The translations under genes and the position numbers were made by a program. From Niveispirillum sp. (GTDB lineage Bacteria; Pseudomonadota; Alphaproteobacteria; Azospirillales; Azospirillaceae), in NCBI GenBank assembly GCA_016463045.1, contig JAEMSB010000176.1:1-8372 (forward strand): a stretch of DNA of 8,372 bases. The letters are read 5' to 3'. Shown one piece after another: positions 1 through 5,863 of the stretch. The first letter of the stretch is position 1. Every line of letters starts with the position of its first letter. Under the pieces are notes generated by a model, which ran no database searches, was not told where the DNA came from, and was given only the letters and a program-made list of their open reading frames with translations.

Positions 1-554
1 GTATGCTCCAGCATCCAGCGCTGCAACTGCGGATCATCCGATGCGATACGAAGCTCCGCCCCATCCTTCAGGACGCGGGCCAAGCGCGGAAGGTTGACCG
101 GTCCGATGAACCGGCGAAACGCATGACGCGCCTTGGGCCAGGGGTCAGGGAACAGCACAAAGGCACGGCCCACCGACGCGTCGGGCAGCGCATCCAGGAT
201 GGGGCGCGCATCGTCGGGAACGACGCGGATATTGGTCTGGCCGGCCTCCGCCACATGCTTCAGCAGGGACGAGACACCATTGATGAAGGGCTCACAGCCG
301 ATGAAGCCGATATCGGGATTGCATTCCGACTGCCAGGCCAGATGCTCCCCTCCACCGAAGCCAACCTCGAACCACAGGTCGCGCTTGGGCGTGTCGAACA
401 GGCTGTCAGGATCCAGACGCTCCCCGTCGGCCGGCGCCGTCAGCTTCATCTTCGGCAGCAGCGTCTCCATCACCTCCAGCCGCTGCTTGCGCAGGGGACG
501 GCCCAGACGGCGGCCATAGAGAACCTTACGGTGGGGGATGCTGTCCTCGGACAT
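1..554 (-). CDS. trmB: tRNA (guanine-N7-)-methyltransferase, 3' end beyond the window
   Basis: This is a SAM-dependent methyltransferase that makes m7G at position 46 in the variable loop of tRNAs in the cytoplasm. I translated it by hand from the ATG at 552-554: it begins MSEDSIPHRKVLYGRR and stays open for 184 codons to the window edge, so the C-terminal part is missing (family members are usually about 210-240 aa). The SAM-binding glycine loop EVGFGGGEH lies at residues 63-71, the acidic strand-end IGCEPF at 85-90, and the family signature FPDPWPKARH at 135-144, followed by RRF at 147-149. This matches the E. coli TrmB PDPW/KARH region. The start has only a weak upstream ribosome site (CGAG), but no better in-frame start is visible. 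It lies 107 nt downstream of metK, with a terminator-like hairpin between them, so it is either transcribed by read-through or from a promoter I cannot see. It uses the SAM that MetK makes. Confidence 0.95.
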   Translation of the reverse strand, partial: MSEDSIPHRKVLYGRRLGRPLRKQRLEVMETLLPKMKLTAPADGERLDPDSLFDTPKRDLWFEVGFGGGEHLAWQSECNPDIGFIGCEPFINGVSSLLKHVAEAGQTNIRVVPDDARPILDALPDASVGRAFVLFPDPWPKARHAFRRFIGPVNLPRLARVLKDGAELRIASDDPQLQRWMLEH

Positions 555-589
555 GGTGCGACTCGGATCGTTCAACAGATGGGCGGAAT

Positions 590-618
590 AGCAAACGGCC
601 CGCCGGGTAGGCGGGCCG
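590..618 (-). terminator. Terminator-like hairpin between metK and trmB
   Basis: On the minus strand a perfect 9-bp stem, CGGCCCGCC / GGCGGGCCG (610-618 with 596-604), closes a 5-nt loop and is followed by TTTGCTATT. The stem is strong, but the T-tract is short and interrupted. It is probably a partial terminator that lowers transcription into trmB, or a processing or stabilising hairpin at the 3' end of metK mRNA. Confidence 0.55.
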
Positions 619-633
619 CTGCCAATATGGTGC

Positions 634-655
634 CGGGCGGACAAAAAGCCGCCCG
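634..655 (-). promoter_or_regulatory. Small GC-rich hairpin just after the metK stop codon
   Basis: The minus strand reads CGGGCGG, an 8-nt loop (CTTTTTGT), then CCGCCCG: a perfect 7-bp stem starting 6 nt after the metK stop. The T-run sits in the loop and not after the stem, so this is not a canonical intrinsic terminator. It may protect the 3' end of metK mRNA or act together with the stronger hairpin at 590-618. The function is inferred. Confidence 0.4.
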
Positions 656-661
656 AAAGGA

Positions 662-1831
662 TCAGGCGCCAAACGCCGACTTCAGATCGGCAACCAGATC
701 GGTCTTCTCCCAGCTGAAGCCGCCATCGGCATCCGGCTCACGACCGAAATGGCCATAGGCCGCCGTGCGGGCATAGATGGCACGGTTCAGCTTCAGATGC
801 TCACGGATGCCACGGGGGGACAGGTTCATCAGCTGGCGCAGCACATCGGACAGCTTGTCCTCATCCACACGACCGGTGCCGGCGGTATCGATATAGACCG
901 ACAGCGGATGCGAAACGCCGATGGCGTAGCTGAGCTGGATGGTGCACTTGTCGGCCAAACCGGCAGCAACAACGTTCTTGGCCAGATAGCGCGCGGCATA
1001 GGCGGCGGAACGGTCAACCTTGGTCGGGTCCTTGCCGGAGAAGGCGCCGCCGCCATGCGGTGCAGCACCGCCATAGGTATCCACGATGATCTTACGACCG
1101 GTCAGGCCGGCATCGCCATCGGGACCACCAATCACGAACCGGCCCGTCGGGTTCACATAGAACGCCTCTTCCGGGCACATCCAGCCTTCGGGCAGAACAT
1201 CCAGGACATGCTTGCGCACCGTCTCACGGATCTCTTCCTGGCTGACCGTCTCGGAATGCTGGGTGGACAGAACCACAGAGGTGGCGCCCACCGGCTTGCC
1301 ATCGCGGTACTGGAGCGAGAACTGGCTCTTGGCATCGGGGCCCAGCCAGGGGGTCGCACCAGAGTGGCGCACCTGGGCCAAATTCTTCAGCAGCTGATGG
1401 CTGTAATAGATCGGTGCCGGCATCAGGGCCGGCGTCTCGGTGCAGGCGTAACCGAACATGATGCCCTGGTCGCCCGCCCCCTCATCCTTATTGCCGGCGG
1501 CATCAACGCCGACGGCGATGTCGGCGGACTGTGCATGCAGATGGACGGCAACCTCGGCTGTGGCCCAATGGAAGCCCTTCTGCTCATAGCCGATGTCACG
1601 GACGGCCTCGCGGGCCACTTCCTCGACCTTCTTCAACAGGCTGCCAGGGCCACGCACCTCACCCGCGATCACAATGCGGTTGGTGGTGGCCAGCGTCTCG
1701 CACGCCACGCGGGCGACGGGATCTTCCGCCAAGTAGAGATCGACGACAGCGTCGGAGATACGGTCACAGACCTTGTCCGGATGACCTTCGGACACGGATT
1801 CGGACGTAAAGACGTAGTTCGACTTGGCCAC
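662..1831 (-). CDS. metK: S-adenosylmethionine synthetase (methionine adenosyltransferase)
   Basis: MetK makes S-adenosylmethionine from methionine and ATP, releasing phosphate and pyrophosphate; it is a cytoplasmic oligomer that depends on Mg2+ and K+. From the GTG at 1829-1831 it is 389 aa, close to the family's usual 380-390. Visible signatures are GHPDK (residues 16-20, ATP site), GAGDQGIMFGYA (118-129) and the phosphate-binding loop GGGAFSGKDPTKVDRS (260-275). The frame stays open upstream to about 1912, with an ATG at 1864. I chose the GTG because GAGG (1840-1843) lies 8 nt before it and because MAKSNYVFTSESVSEGHPDK matches the family N-terminus; the upstream ATG falls just after a terminator T-tract and has no ribosome site. 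It follows the xre regulator after 150 nt, and an intrinsic terminator ends 34 nt before the start. Expression therefore needs read-through, regulated antitermination or a promoter overlapping the terminator. Confidence 0.99.
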   Translation of the reverse strand: MAKSNYVFTSESVSEGHPDKVCDRISDAVVDLYLAEDPVARVACETLATTNRIVIAGEVRGPGSLLKKVEEVAREAVRDIGYEQKGFHWATAEVAVHLHAQSADIAVGVDAAGNKDEGAGDQGIMFGYACTETPALMPAPIYYSHQLLKNLAQVRHSGATPWLGPDAKSQFSLQYRDGKPVGATSVVLSTQHSETVSQEEIRETVRKHVLDVLPEGWMCPEEAFYVNPTGRFVIGGPDGDAGLTGRKIIVDTYGGAAPHGGGAFSGKDPTKVDRSAAYAARYLAKNVVAAGLADKCTIQLSYAIGVSHPLSVYIDTAGTGRVDEDKLSDVLRQLMNLSPRGIREHLKLNRAIYARTAAYGHFGREPDADGGFSWEKTDLVADLKSAFGA

Positions 1832-1839
1832 TTGGGTCG

Positions 1840-1843
1840 CCTC
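1840..1843 (-). promoter_or_regulatory. Ribosome binding site deciding the metK GTG start
   Basis: GAGG on the minus strand is followed by 8 nt (CGACCCAA) and then the GTG start. It overlaps an 8-bp palindrome (TCAGCTGA, 1842-1849). This site supports the GTG at 1831 over the in-frame ATG at 1864. Confidence 0.7.
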
Positions 1844-1865
1844 AGCTGATCTGTTTCCGGGCATG

Positions 1866-1905
1866 AAAAAACACGCCGCCCCAGAGTGATTGGGGCCGCG
1901 TGTTT
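1866..1905 (-). terminator. Intrinsic terminator upstream of metK
   Basis: On the minus strand an 8-bp outer stem (AAACACGC with GCGTGTTT), a single G/G mismatch and a 6-bp inner stem (GCCCCA with TGGGGC) enclose a 7-nt loop (ATCACTC). The outer stem runs straight into a six-T tract (1866-1871). This is a textbook rho-independent terminator for minus-strand transcription. It stops transcripts leaving xre, and it sits inside the metK leader, 34 nt before the start codon. Confidence 0.88.
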
Positions 1906-1974
1906 GTCGCAATCTTTTACAGAAGGGTCAAGGGTGCAGGCGAAGGTCTAACCGAACAGCTTCGCCGCCCCTTG
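1866..1974 (-). promoter_or_regulatory. Candidate metK transcription attenuator (structured leader plus terminator)
   Basis: Seven nt after the xre stop, the minus strand can fold a two-tier hairpin: CAAGGG (1969-1974) with CCCTTG (1929-1934), then GGCGAAG (1960-1966) with CTTCGCC (1939-1945), with two further G-C pairs possible between the tiers and a 14-nt loop (1946-1959). The 5' arm contains GGGGCGGCG (1963-1971), identical to the 3' arm of the terminator (1874-1882). It could therefore pair at 8 of 9 positions with the terminator's 5' arm (1892-1900) and block termination. When the upstream hairpin closes, the terminator is free to form. Such logic would suit feedback on a SAM synthetase. 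SAM as ligand, and regulation itself, are inferred. I could not match the leader to remembered SAM-II, SAM-V or SAM/SAH features. A TTGACC (1926-1931) could instead be the -35 of a separate metK promoter, but the hexamer 17 nt further on (GACAAA) is a poor -10. Confidence 0.5.
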
Positions 1975-1981
1975 CATCCGA

Positions 1982-2431
1982 TCAGCCGGCGTCGGCAGGG
2001 CCGGCAACAGCCTTCGTCAGTTCGAAGATGCGCTTACGCACGGCCGGATCGGTAATCCGATAATAGGCCCGGACCAGTTCCAGCGTCTCACGCTTGGCCA
2101 TCGGATCGGGCTCGCCCGCCTCCGGCATCGGCGTCGGGGCCGGGTTCGGTGAACCATCAGGATGCGGCATGTCATCGAAGAAGAAGGAGACCGGCACGTC
2201 CAGCACGCGGCTGAGGTCGAACAGGCGGGAAGCGCCGATACGGTTGGCACCGCGCTCATATTTCTGAACCTGCTGGAAGGTCAGGCCGATCGCCTCGCCC
2301 AGCTTTTCCTGGCTCATGCCCAGCAAAGTACGGCGGAGACGCACACGTGCACCGACATGAACATCAATGGGATTCGGCTTGCCGAGCTTGGGTCGACCGC
2401 CACCACGACGGCCACGGGTTTCGGTTTGCAT
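1982..2431 (-). CDS. XRE-family transcriptional regulator, PraR/PhrR type
   Basis: This 149-aa DNA-binding protein has an XRE helix-turn-helix at about residues 27-82. The region PNPIDVHVGARVRLRR, then GMSQEKLGEAIGLTFQQVQKYERG, then ASRL and VPVSFFFDD, is highly typical of the alphaproteobacterial PraR/PhrR family, whose gene commonly sits beside metK. In rhizobia these proteins affect stress response, quorum sensing or surface attachment and, in Azorhizobium, reb genes; the role here is unknown. The N-terminus is basic and glycine-rich (RGRRGGGRPK, residues 6-15) and resembles an AT-hook. A Pro-rich linker (about 89-110) leads to a helical C-terminus ending in RKRIFELTKAVAG. I chose the ATG at 2431 because GGAGG (2440-2444) stands 8 nt upstream. 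A TTG at 2491, preceded by AGAGG, would add 20 residues and is less family-like. The gene lies 156 nt after lnt and carries a palindrome in its upstream region. Confidence 0.93.
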   Translation of the reverse strand: MQTETRGRRGGGRPKLGKPNPIDVHVGARVRLRRTLLGMSQEKLGEAIGLTFQQVQKYERGANRIGASRLFDLSRVLDVPVSFFFDDMPHPDGSPNPAPTPMPEAGEPDPMAKRETLELVRAYYRITDPAVRKRIFELTKAVAGPADAG

Positions 2432-2439
2432 GCGGACAA

Positions 2440-2444
2440 CCTCC
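2440..2444 (-). promoter_or_regulatory. Strong ribosome binding site for the XRE regulator
   Basis: A full GGAGG core on the minus strand lies 8 nt before the ATG at 2431. It is the best ribosome site in this gap and sets the short 149-aa form of the regulator. Confidence 0.75.
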
Positions 2445-2467
2445 AGAATGGCGTTATCCCGATCCTG

Positions 2468-2487
2468 CGACATACGTTTGCATGTCG
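2468..2487 (-). promoter_or_regulatory. 20-bp imperfect palindrome upstream of xre, candidate operator
   Basis: The minus strand reads CGACATGC, AAAC, GTATGTCG: two 8-bp arms matching at 7 of 8 positions around a 4-bp centre, 37 nt upstream of the chosen xre start. A similar half-site (GGACATATG, plus strand, 2544-2552) lies about 75 bp further upstream. XRE regulators usually bind palindromes of about this size as dimers and often repress their own gene, so autoregulation is a reasonable guess. No binding motif was matched. Confidence 0.4.
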
Positions 2488-2587
2488 TCAAGCAATTAAC
2501 CTCTATTCTTTGGTATGCTGCACATCCATGCCTGTATCCAGAAGGACATATGCACGCATCATCCCATAACTCACTGTGAAGCCGGCA

Positions 2588-4189
2588 TCAGGCCGTCATC
2601 CGGCGGCGCGCCTTCACGACGACGGCCAGTAACAGGCCCAGCCACATCAGGGCGGGAACTAGATCACCAAAGTCTGCATACAATGGCACGAAAACGGCGC
2701 GCTGCGGTAGTGAAATATCCAGATTTCCGCTATCACCGAGCGGTATACTGCCCCTGACTCGCCCGTATGCGTCGATAACACCCGAGATGCCGGTGTTGGC
2801 GGCGCGTACCAAGGGCACCCCCTCCTCCACCGCCCGCACGACAGTAATGGCAAAATGCTGGTGGGGCCCTGCGGTCTGTCCATACCAGGCATCATTGGTC
2901 AGGTTCAGCAGCCAGTGCGGGCGTTCTCCCCCACGCGGCATCACCGCACCTGGAAATATCACCTCGTAACAGATGAGCGGACTGGCCGTGGGTGCGCCGG
3001 GCAGTGACAGCGCCTGCGGACCGGGGCCGGCGGAAAAATCCGCTCCCGCCGCCACGGCCTTCATGCCTTTGGGCAGTAGGGCACGCAGCGGTAAATATTC
3101 GCCAAACGGCACCAAGTGAAACTTGTCGAAACTGGCTGCAACCTGCCCGCCCTGCGTCAGGGCGAAAAGGCTGTTGAAATAGACATAATTGCCGGCGGCA
3201 TCCATGGCCAGCCGGTTACCGCCGGTAATCAAGGCGCCGCCCGGCGGTGCTATCTGTGTCAAAAGTCGGATCAGCGGCTGCTGATCGGCATTGGAACTGT
3301 CAGAAGACAGGAAATAAGGCACCGCCGTTTCCGGCCAGATGACATGGGTGATGCGATCCCACCCCTCCGCACCGGACATGGAAATCAGGTGGCGTAGATT
3401 ATTGATCTTCGCCTCTTCCTTCCATTTCAGTGCCTGCGGAATATTGGGCTGCACAACACGCAGCATGACGCCGGGCACATCGCCCAGCCCTTGTCCCGCC
3501 AGGCGCCAGCCACCCCAGCCGGCCACCAGCGCCAGAACAGCCACACCAGCCAGGGCCGGTCGCCAGGAAGGCCTTGGCCCCGCCAACGTCGCCGGCAGCG
3601 CCGCCACCAGAACCGTCAGCAGCGACAGGCCATAGATGCCGGCCACGGATGCAAACTGAAGCACCGGCAGGACCGACACCCAGCCATAGCCCAGCAGGTT
3701 CCAGGGAAAGCCCGTGAACAGATGCCCGCGCGCATATTCCACGGCAACCCAGGTCAGCGCGAGCGCCACCGCTTCCACCCACCCGGTCAGGCCGAACCGC
3801 CGCCGGGCCCAGCCAAAGGCAGCGGTGCCTGCACCCAGGAACAGGCCCAGCAGCGCCGGCAGCCCCAGCAGGGCAAAGGGCAGCATGAACCAGAAGCGGC
3901 CAATATCGGTGAACAGGGCCGCACTGATCCAGTACAGGCCCGGTACGTGATGGCCGACACCAAAGGCAAAGCCGATGGCAAAGTCAGTCCGGCCCCGATC
4001 CGATCCGCGCAACAGCCAGATCAACAGCGGAAAGGCCAGCCACAGCAGGGGCAGGATATGGGCCGGCGGCAGCGCCAAGGTCGCCACCGCACCGGCCAGC
4101 GCAGACACCCCCAACCGCCGCCACCCCCGCAAATCGGTGACCCGACCGGCCAGTATGGCGAGACGGGGCGAAACGGCTGGTTGGGTCAT
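2588..4189 (-). CDS. lnt: Apolipoprotein N-acyltransferase
   Basis: Lnt transfers an acyl chain from a phospholipid to the N-terminal diacylglyceryl-cysteine of lipoproteins, the last maturation step in the inner membrane and a prerequisite for Lol sorting. The 533-aa product fits the family (E. coli 512). Several hydrophobic segments fill residues about 25-225, followed by a periplasmic nitrilase-like domain starting at LRVVQPNIPQ (243-252) and a last membrane segment near 508-525. The nitrilase triad is visible: Glu287 in WPETAVPY, Lys356 in FDKFHLVPFGEY and Cys407 in LICYEVIFP, corresponding to E. coli E267, K335 and C387. NLTNDAWYG (429-437) and RAANTGISG (462-470) are also typical. The ATG at 4187-4189 is the only reasonable start, though its upstream ribosome site is weak. 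It follows corC after 54 nt, an arrangement shared by many proteobacteria. Confidence 0.98.
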   Translation of the reverse strand: MTQPAVSPRLAILAGRVTDLRGWRRLGVSALAGAVATLALPPAHILPLLWLAFPLLIWLLRGSDRGRTDFAIGFAFGVGHHVPGLYWISAALFTDIGRFWFMLPFALLGLPALLGLFLGAGTAAFGWARRRFGLTGWVEAVALALTWVAVEYARGHLFTGFPWNLLGYGWVSVLPVLQFASVAGIYGLSLLTVLVAALPATLAGPRPSWRPALAGVAVLALVAGWGGWRLAGQGLGDVPGVMLRVVQPNIPQALKWKEEAKINNLRHLISMSGAEGWDRITHVIWPETAVPYFLSSDSSNADQQPLIRLLTQIAPPGGALITGGNRLAMDAAGNYVYFNSLFALTQGGQVAASFDKFHLVPFGEYLPLRALLPKGMKAVAAGADFSAGPGPQALSLPGAPTASPLICYEVIFPGAVMPRGGERPHWLLNLTNDAWYGQTAGPHQHFAITVVRAVEEGVPLVRAANTGISGVIDAYGRVRGSIPLGDSGNLDISLPQRAVFVPLYADFGDLVPALMWLGLLLAVVVKARRRMTA

Positions 4190-4243
4190 AAGGCTATCCG
4201 GACAGAGGGTGGAGACGCGCAGACCTGCGGATCAGGGCAGGCG

Positions 4244-5179
4244 TCACCCAACCGCCCGCTGGGGCTCGTCCGCATCATCGTCCTTGTTCGTGACGAGATT
4301 GTGGACGCGCAGCATCTTGATGCGACGCGGATCGGCATCCAGAATTTCGAAAGCCAACCCACCCGGATGCTTCAGCACCTCACCGGGCGAAGGCACGCGA
4401 CCAGCCATGGCAAAGACCAGCCCGCCCAGCGTGTCGACATCCTCCAACTCATCCGCGTCGAAATAGCGACCCAGCTGCGCCTCGAACTCTTCCACCGGGA
4501 TACGGGCATCGACATCGACGGTACCGTCGGCGCGCGGGGTCAGGGCGCTTGCCGCTGCGTCATCATGCTCGTCCTCGATCTCGCCTACGATCTCTTCCAC
4601 CAGGTCCTCGATGGAAACCAGACCGTCGATGCCGCCGAACTCGTCAACCACCAGCGCCAGATGCTGGCGCTTCTGCCGCATCTTCAGCAGCAGGTCGAGA
4701 ACGGGCATGGAAGGGGCGACGATCATCACTTCGCGGGTGATGGCCTGCATGTCAAAGCTGCGGGCACCGGCCACACAGGCCAGAACGTCCTTGATATGGA
4801 CCATGCCGACCACGTCATCCAGCTCCTCCCGGTACACGGGCATGCGGCTGTGCGCTTCTTCGGAGAAACGCTTGATCAGGTCGGGCAGGGTAATGTCCAT
4901 GGGCACGCCGACAATATCGGCACGCGGTACCATGGCATCGGCCACGGTGCGATGGCGCAGTTTCAGGATATTGGCGAGCAAGGCCCGCTCTCCCTCCGCC
5001 ATGGAGGGCTCCTTGGGTCCCGTCTCCTCGATCAGTTCCTCAATCGTGTCGCGCAGCGTGTCACCGCCGCGTACCCCGAGGATTGATCGCAGCCAGCCAC
5101 GCAGGTGCTGGGCGAGGGTTCCATTTTCTTCCGCCCCGTCTTCGCGGGGCGATCGACTGTCGCTGAGGTCGGCCATCAT
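4244..5179 (-). CDS. corC: CorC/HlyC-family CBS-domain protein (YbeX-like)
   Basis: This soluble protein has paired CBS domains and a C-terminal CorC_HlyC domain. Relatives were named for magnesium and cobalt efflux (CorC) or as hemolysin-like proteins (TlyC), and E. coli YbeX has been linked to ribosome metabolism; the precise role is unsettled. From the ATG at 5179 it is 311 aa. CBS1 begins around LRHRTVADAMVPRADIVGV (residues 74-92) with GMVHIKDVL (125-133); CBS2 covers about 148-200, including VVDEFGGIDGLVSIEDLVEEIVGEI. The CorC_HlyC domain covers about 218-295 (FEAQLGRYF, DTLGGLVF, RVPSPGE). There is no N-terminal DUF21 membrane domain, so this is the short CorC form and not a CNNM-like transporter. 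The frame is open well upstream, but that stretch overlaps ybeY and looks unlike the family. Two adjacent ATGs (5179 and 5176) follow AAGAAAG, so the start is uncertain by one codon. It begins 10 nt after the ybeY stop. Confidence 0.92.
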   Translation of the reverse strand: MMADLSDSRSPREDGAEENGTLAQHLRGWLRSILGVRGGDTLRDTIEELIEETGPKEPSMAEGERALLANILKLRHRTVADAMVPRADIVGVPMDITLPDLIKRFSEEAHSRMPVYREELDDVVGMVHIKDVLACVAGARSFDMQAITREVMIVAPSMPVLDLLLKMRQKRQHLALVVDEFGGIDGLVSIEDLVEEIVGEIEDEHDDAAASALTPRADGTVDVDARIPVEEFEAQLGRYFDADELEDVDTLGGLVFAMAGRVPSPGEVLKHPGGLAFEILDADPRRIKMLRVHNLVTNKDDDADEPQRAVG

Positions 5180-5189
5180 CTTTCTTGGG

Positions 5190-5861
5190 TTAAGGGGACG
5201 GGTCCGGGGAGGTGTCCCCCGGATCATAAGCGGCGGAGCCGCCGGGATCATCAGGCGCGCGGTGTCCTTCCGGCAGCCCGGCATAGGGGTCGGCGATACC
5301 AAGCCCCGACAGGATCTGGGTTTCCAGCCGTTCCATCTGTTCGGCCTCGGAATCCTCAATATGGTCGTAACCCAGGAGATGCAGAACGCCGTGGGTCACA
5401 AGGTGGGCCAGATGGTCAGCAAAGGCTTTGCGCTGCTCACGCGCCTCGCGTTCCACCGTTTCAAACGCCAGAATCACATCGCCCAATATTACAGGAACCG
5501 GAGCCTCTGGCGACAGGAATTCCACATCGCCGTCATCAGGCTCGTCGCCAAGCTCTTCTTCGTCCTGTTCTTCGTTCTCAAAGCCCTCATCATCGCCGCC
5601 ATCAGCGTAAAGGGCGAAGGACAGGACGTTGGTGGGCTTGTCCTTACCACGATAATTCTTGTTCAGTTCCTGAACCGTATCGTCATCGGCCAGGATCACC
5701 GACATCTCAATCGGGCCTCCGGGCAGCCAGTCCGGGTCCTGCGCATGCGCCGCCGCCAGGGCGGAACGGGCCGAGCGCTCGCACAGCATTTCCACATCGG
5801 CAACCGACGCTTCCCAGCGCTCGTCCTCAATGGACAGCGCAATCTCAACACGATCCGGCAT
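5190..5861 (-). CDS. ybeY: rRNA maturation factor / endoribonuclease YbeY
   Basis: YbeY is a small zinc metalloprotein needed for 16S rRNA 3'-end maturation and ribosome quality control in the cytoplasm. The three-histidine metal site is clear in HGVLHLLGYDH (His157, His161, His167). The other core motif, NKNYRGKDKPTNVLSF, lies at residues 67-82, with the conserved Arg71. At 223 aa it is clearly longer than E. coli YbeY (155 aa). The extra length lies in a very acidic low-complexity insertion at about residues 86-119 (runs such as DEGFENEEQDEEELGDEPDD) between NVLSF and ILGDVILAFE, and in a Pro/Asp/Gly-rich tail after about residue 194. The catalytic core looks intact. The ATG at 5861 is 2 nt after the phoH stop, and a purine-rich ribosome site (GGAAGGGG) lies within the end of phoH, so translation is probably coupled. 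PhoH and YbeY are a conserved pair. Confidence 0.97.
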   Translation of the reverse strand: MPDRVEIALSIEDERWEASVADVEMLCERSARSALAAAHAQDPDWLPGGPIEMSVILADDDTVQELNKNYRGKDKPTNVLSFALYADGGDDEGFENEEQDEEELGDEPDDGDVEFLSPEAPVPVILGDVILAFETVEREAREQRKAFADHLAHLVTHGVLHLLGYDHIEDSEAEQMERLETQILSGLGIADPYAGLPEGHRAPDDPGGSAAYDPGDTSPDPSP

Positions 5862-5863
5862 GT

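Noticed and set aside
3..758. Plus-strand open frame of 251 codons opposite trmB and the end of metK
   Set aside because: The minus strand encodes unmistakable TrmB motifs here, and the plus-strand product resembles nothing I recognise.
749..1849. Long plus-strand open frame (366 codons) opposite metK
   Set aside because: It is the antisense shadow of metK, a GC-rich conserved gene. It shows no domain, its composition reflects reverse-complement codons, and metK explains the stretch fully. Such antisense frames are a known source of false annotations.
1907..1981. A known SAM-II, SAM-V or SAM/SAH riboswitch in the metK leader
   Set aside because: The leader lacks the compact pseudoknot and the GCUAAA-type 3' segment I associate with these classes, so I report only an unclassified attenuator candidate. 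A covariance-model search would settle it.
2571..2579. Short palindrome TCACTGTGA just after lnt
   Set aside because: It is a 4-bp-arm dyad with no T-tract and no second copy; dyads this short are expected by chance.
4190..4243. Possible regulatory hairpin in the corC-lnt gap
   Set aside because: Only 5-bp stems with large loops can be drawn, with no T-tract and no clear promoter. I see nothing convincing in this 54-nt spacer.
3491..5086. Plus-strand open frame of 531 codons, rich in Gln, His, Arg and Pro, opposite lnt and corC
   Set aside because: It covers two well-supported genes on the other strand, and its composition is typical of an antisense frame in high-GC DNA. It has no recognisable motif.
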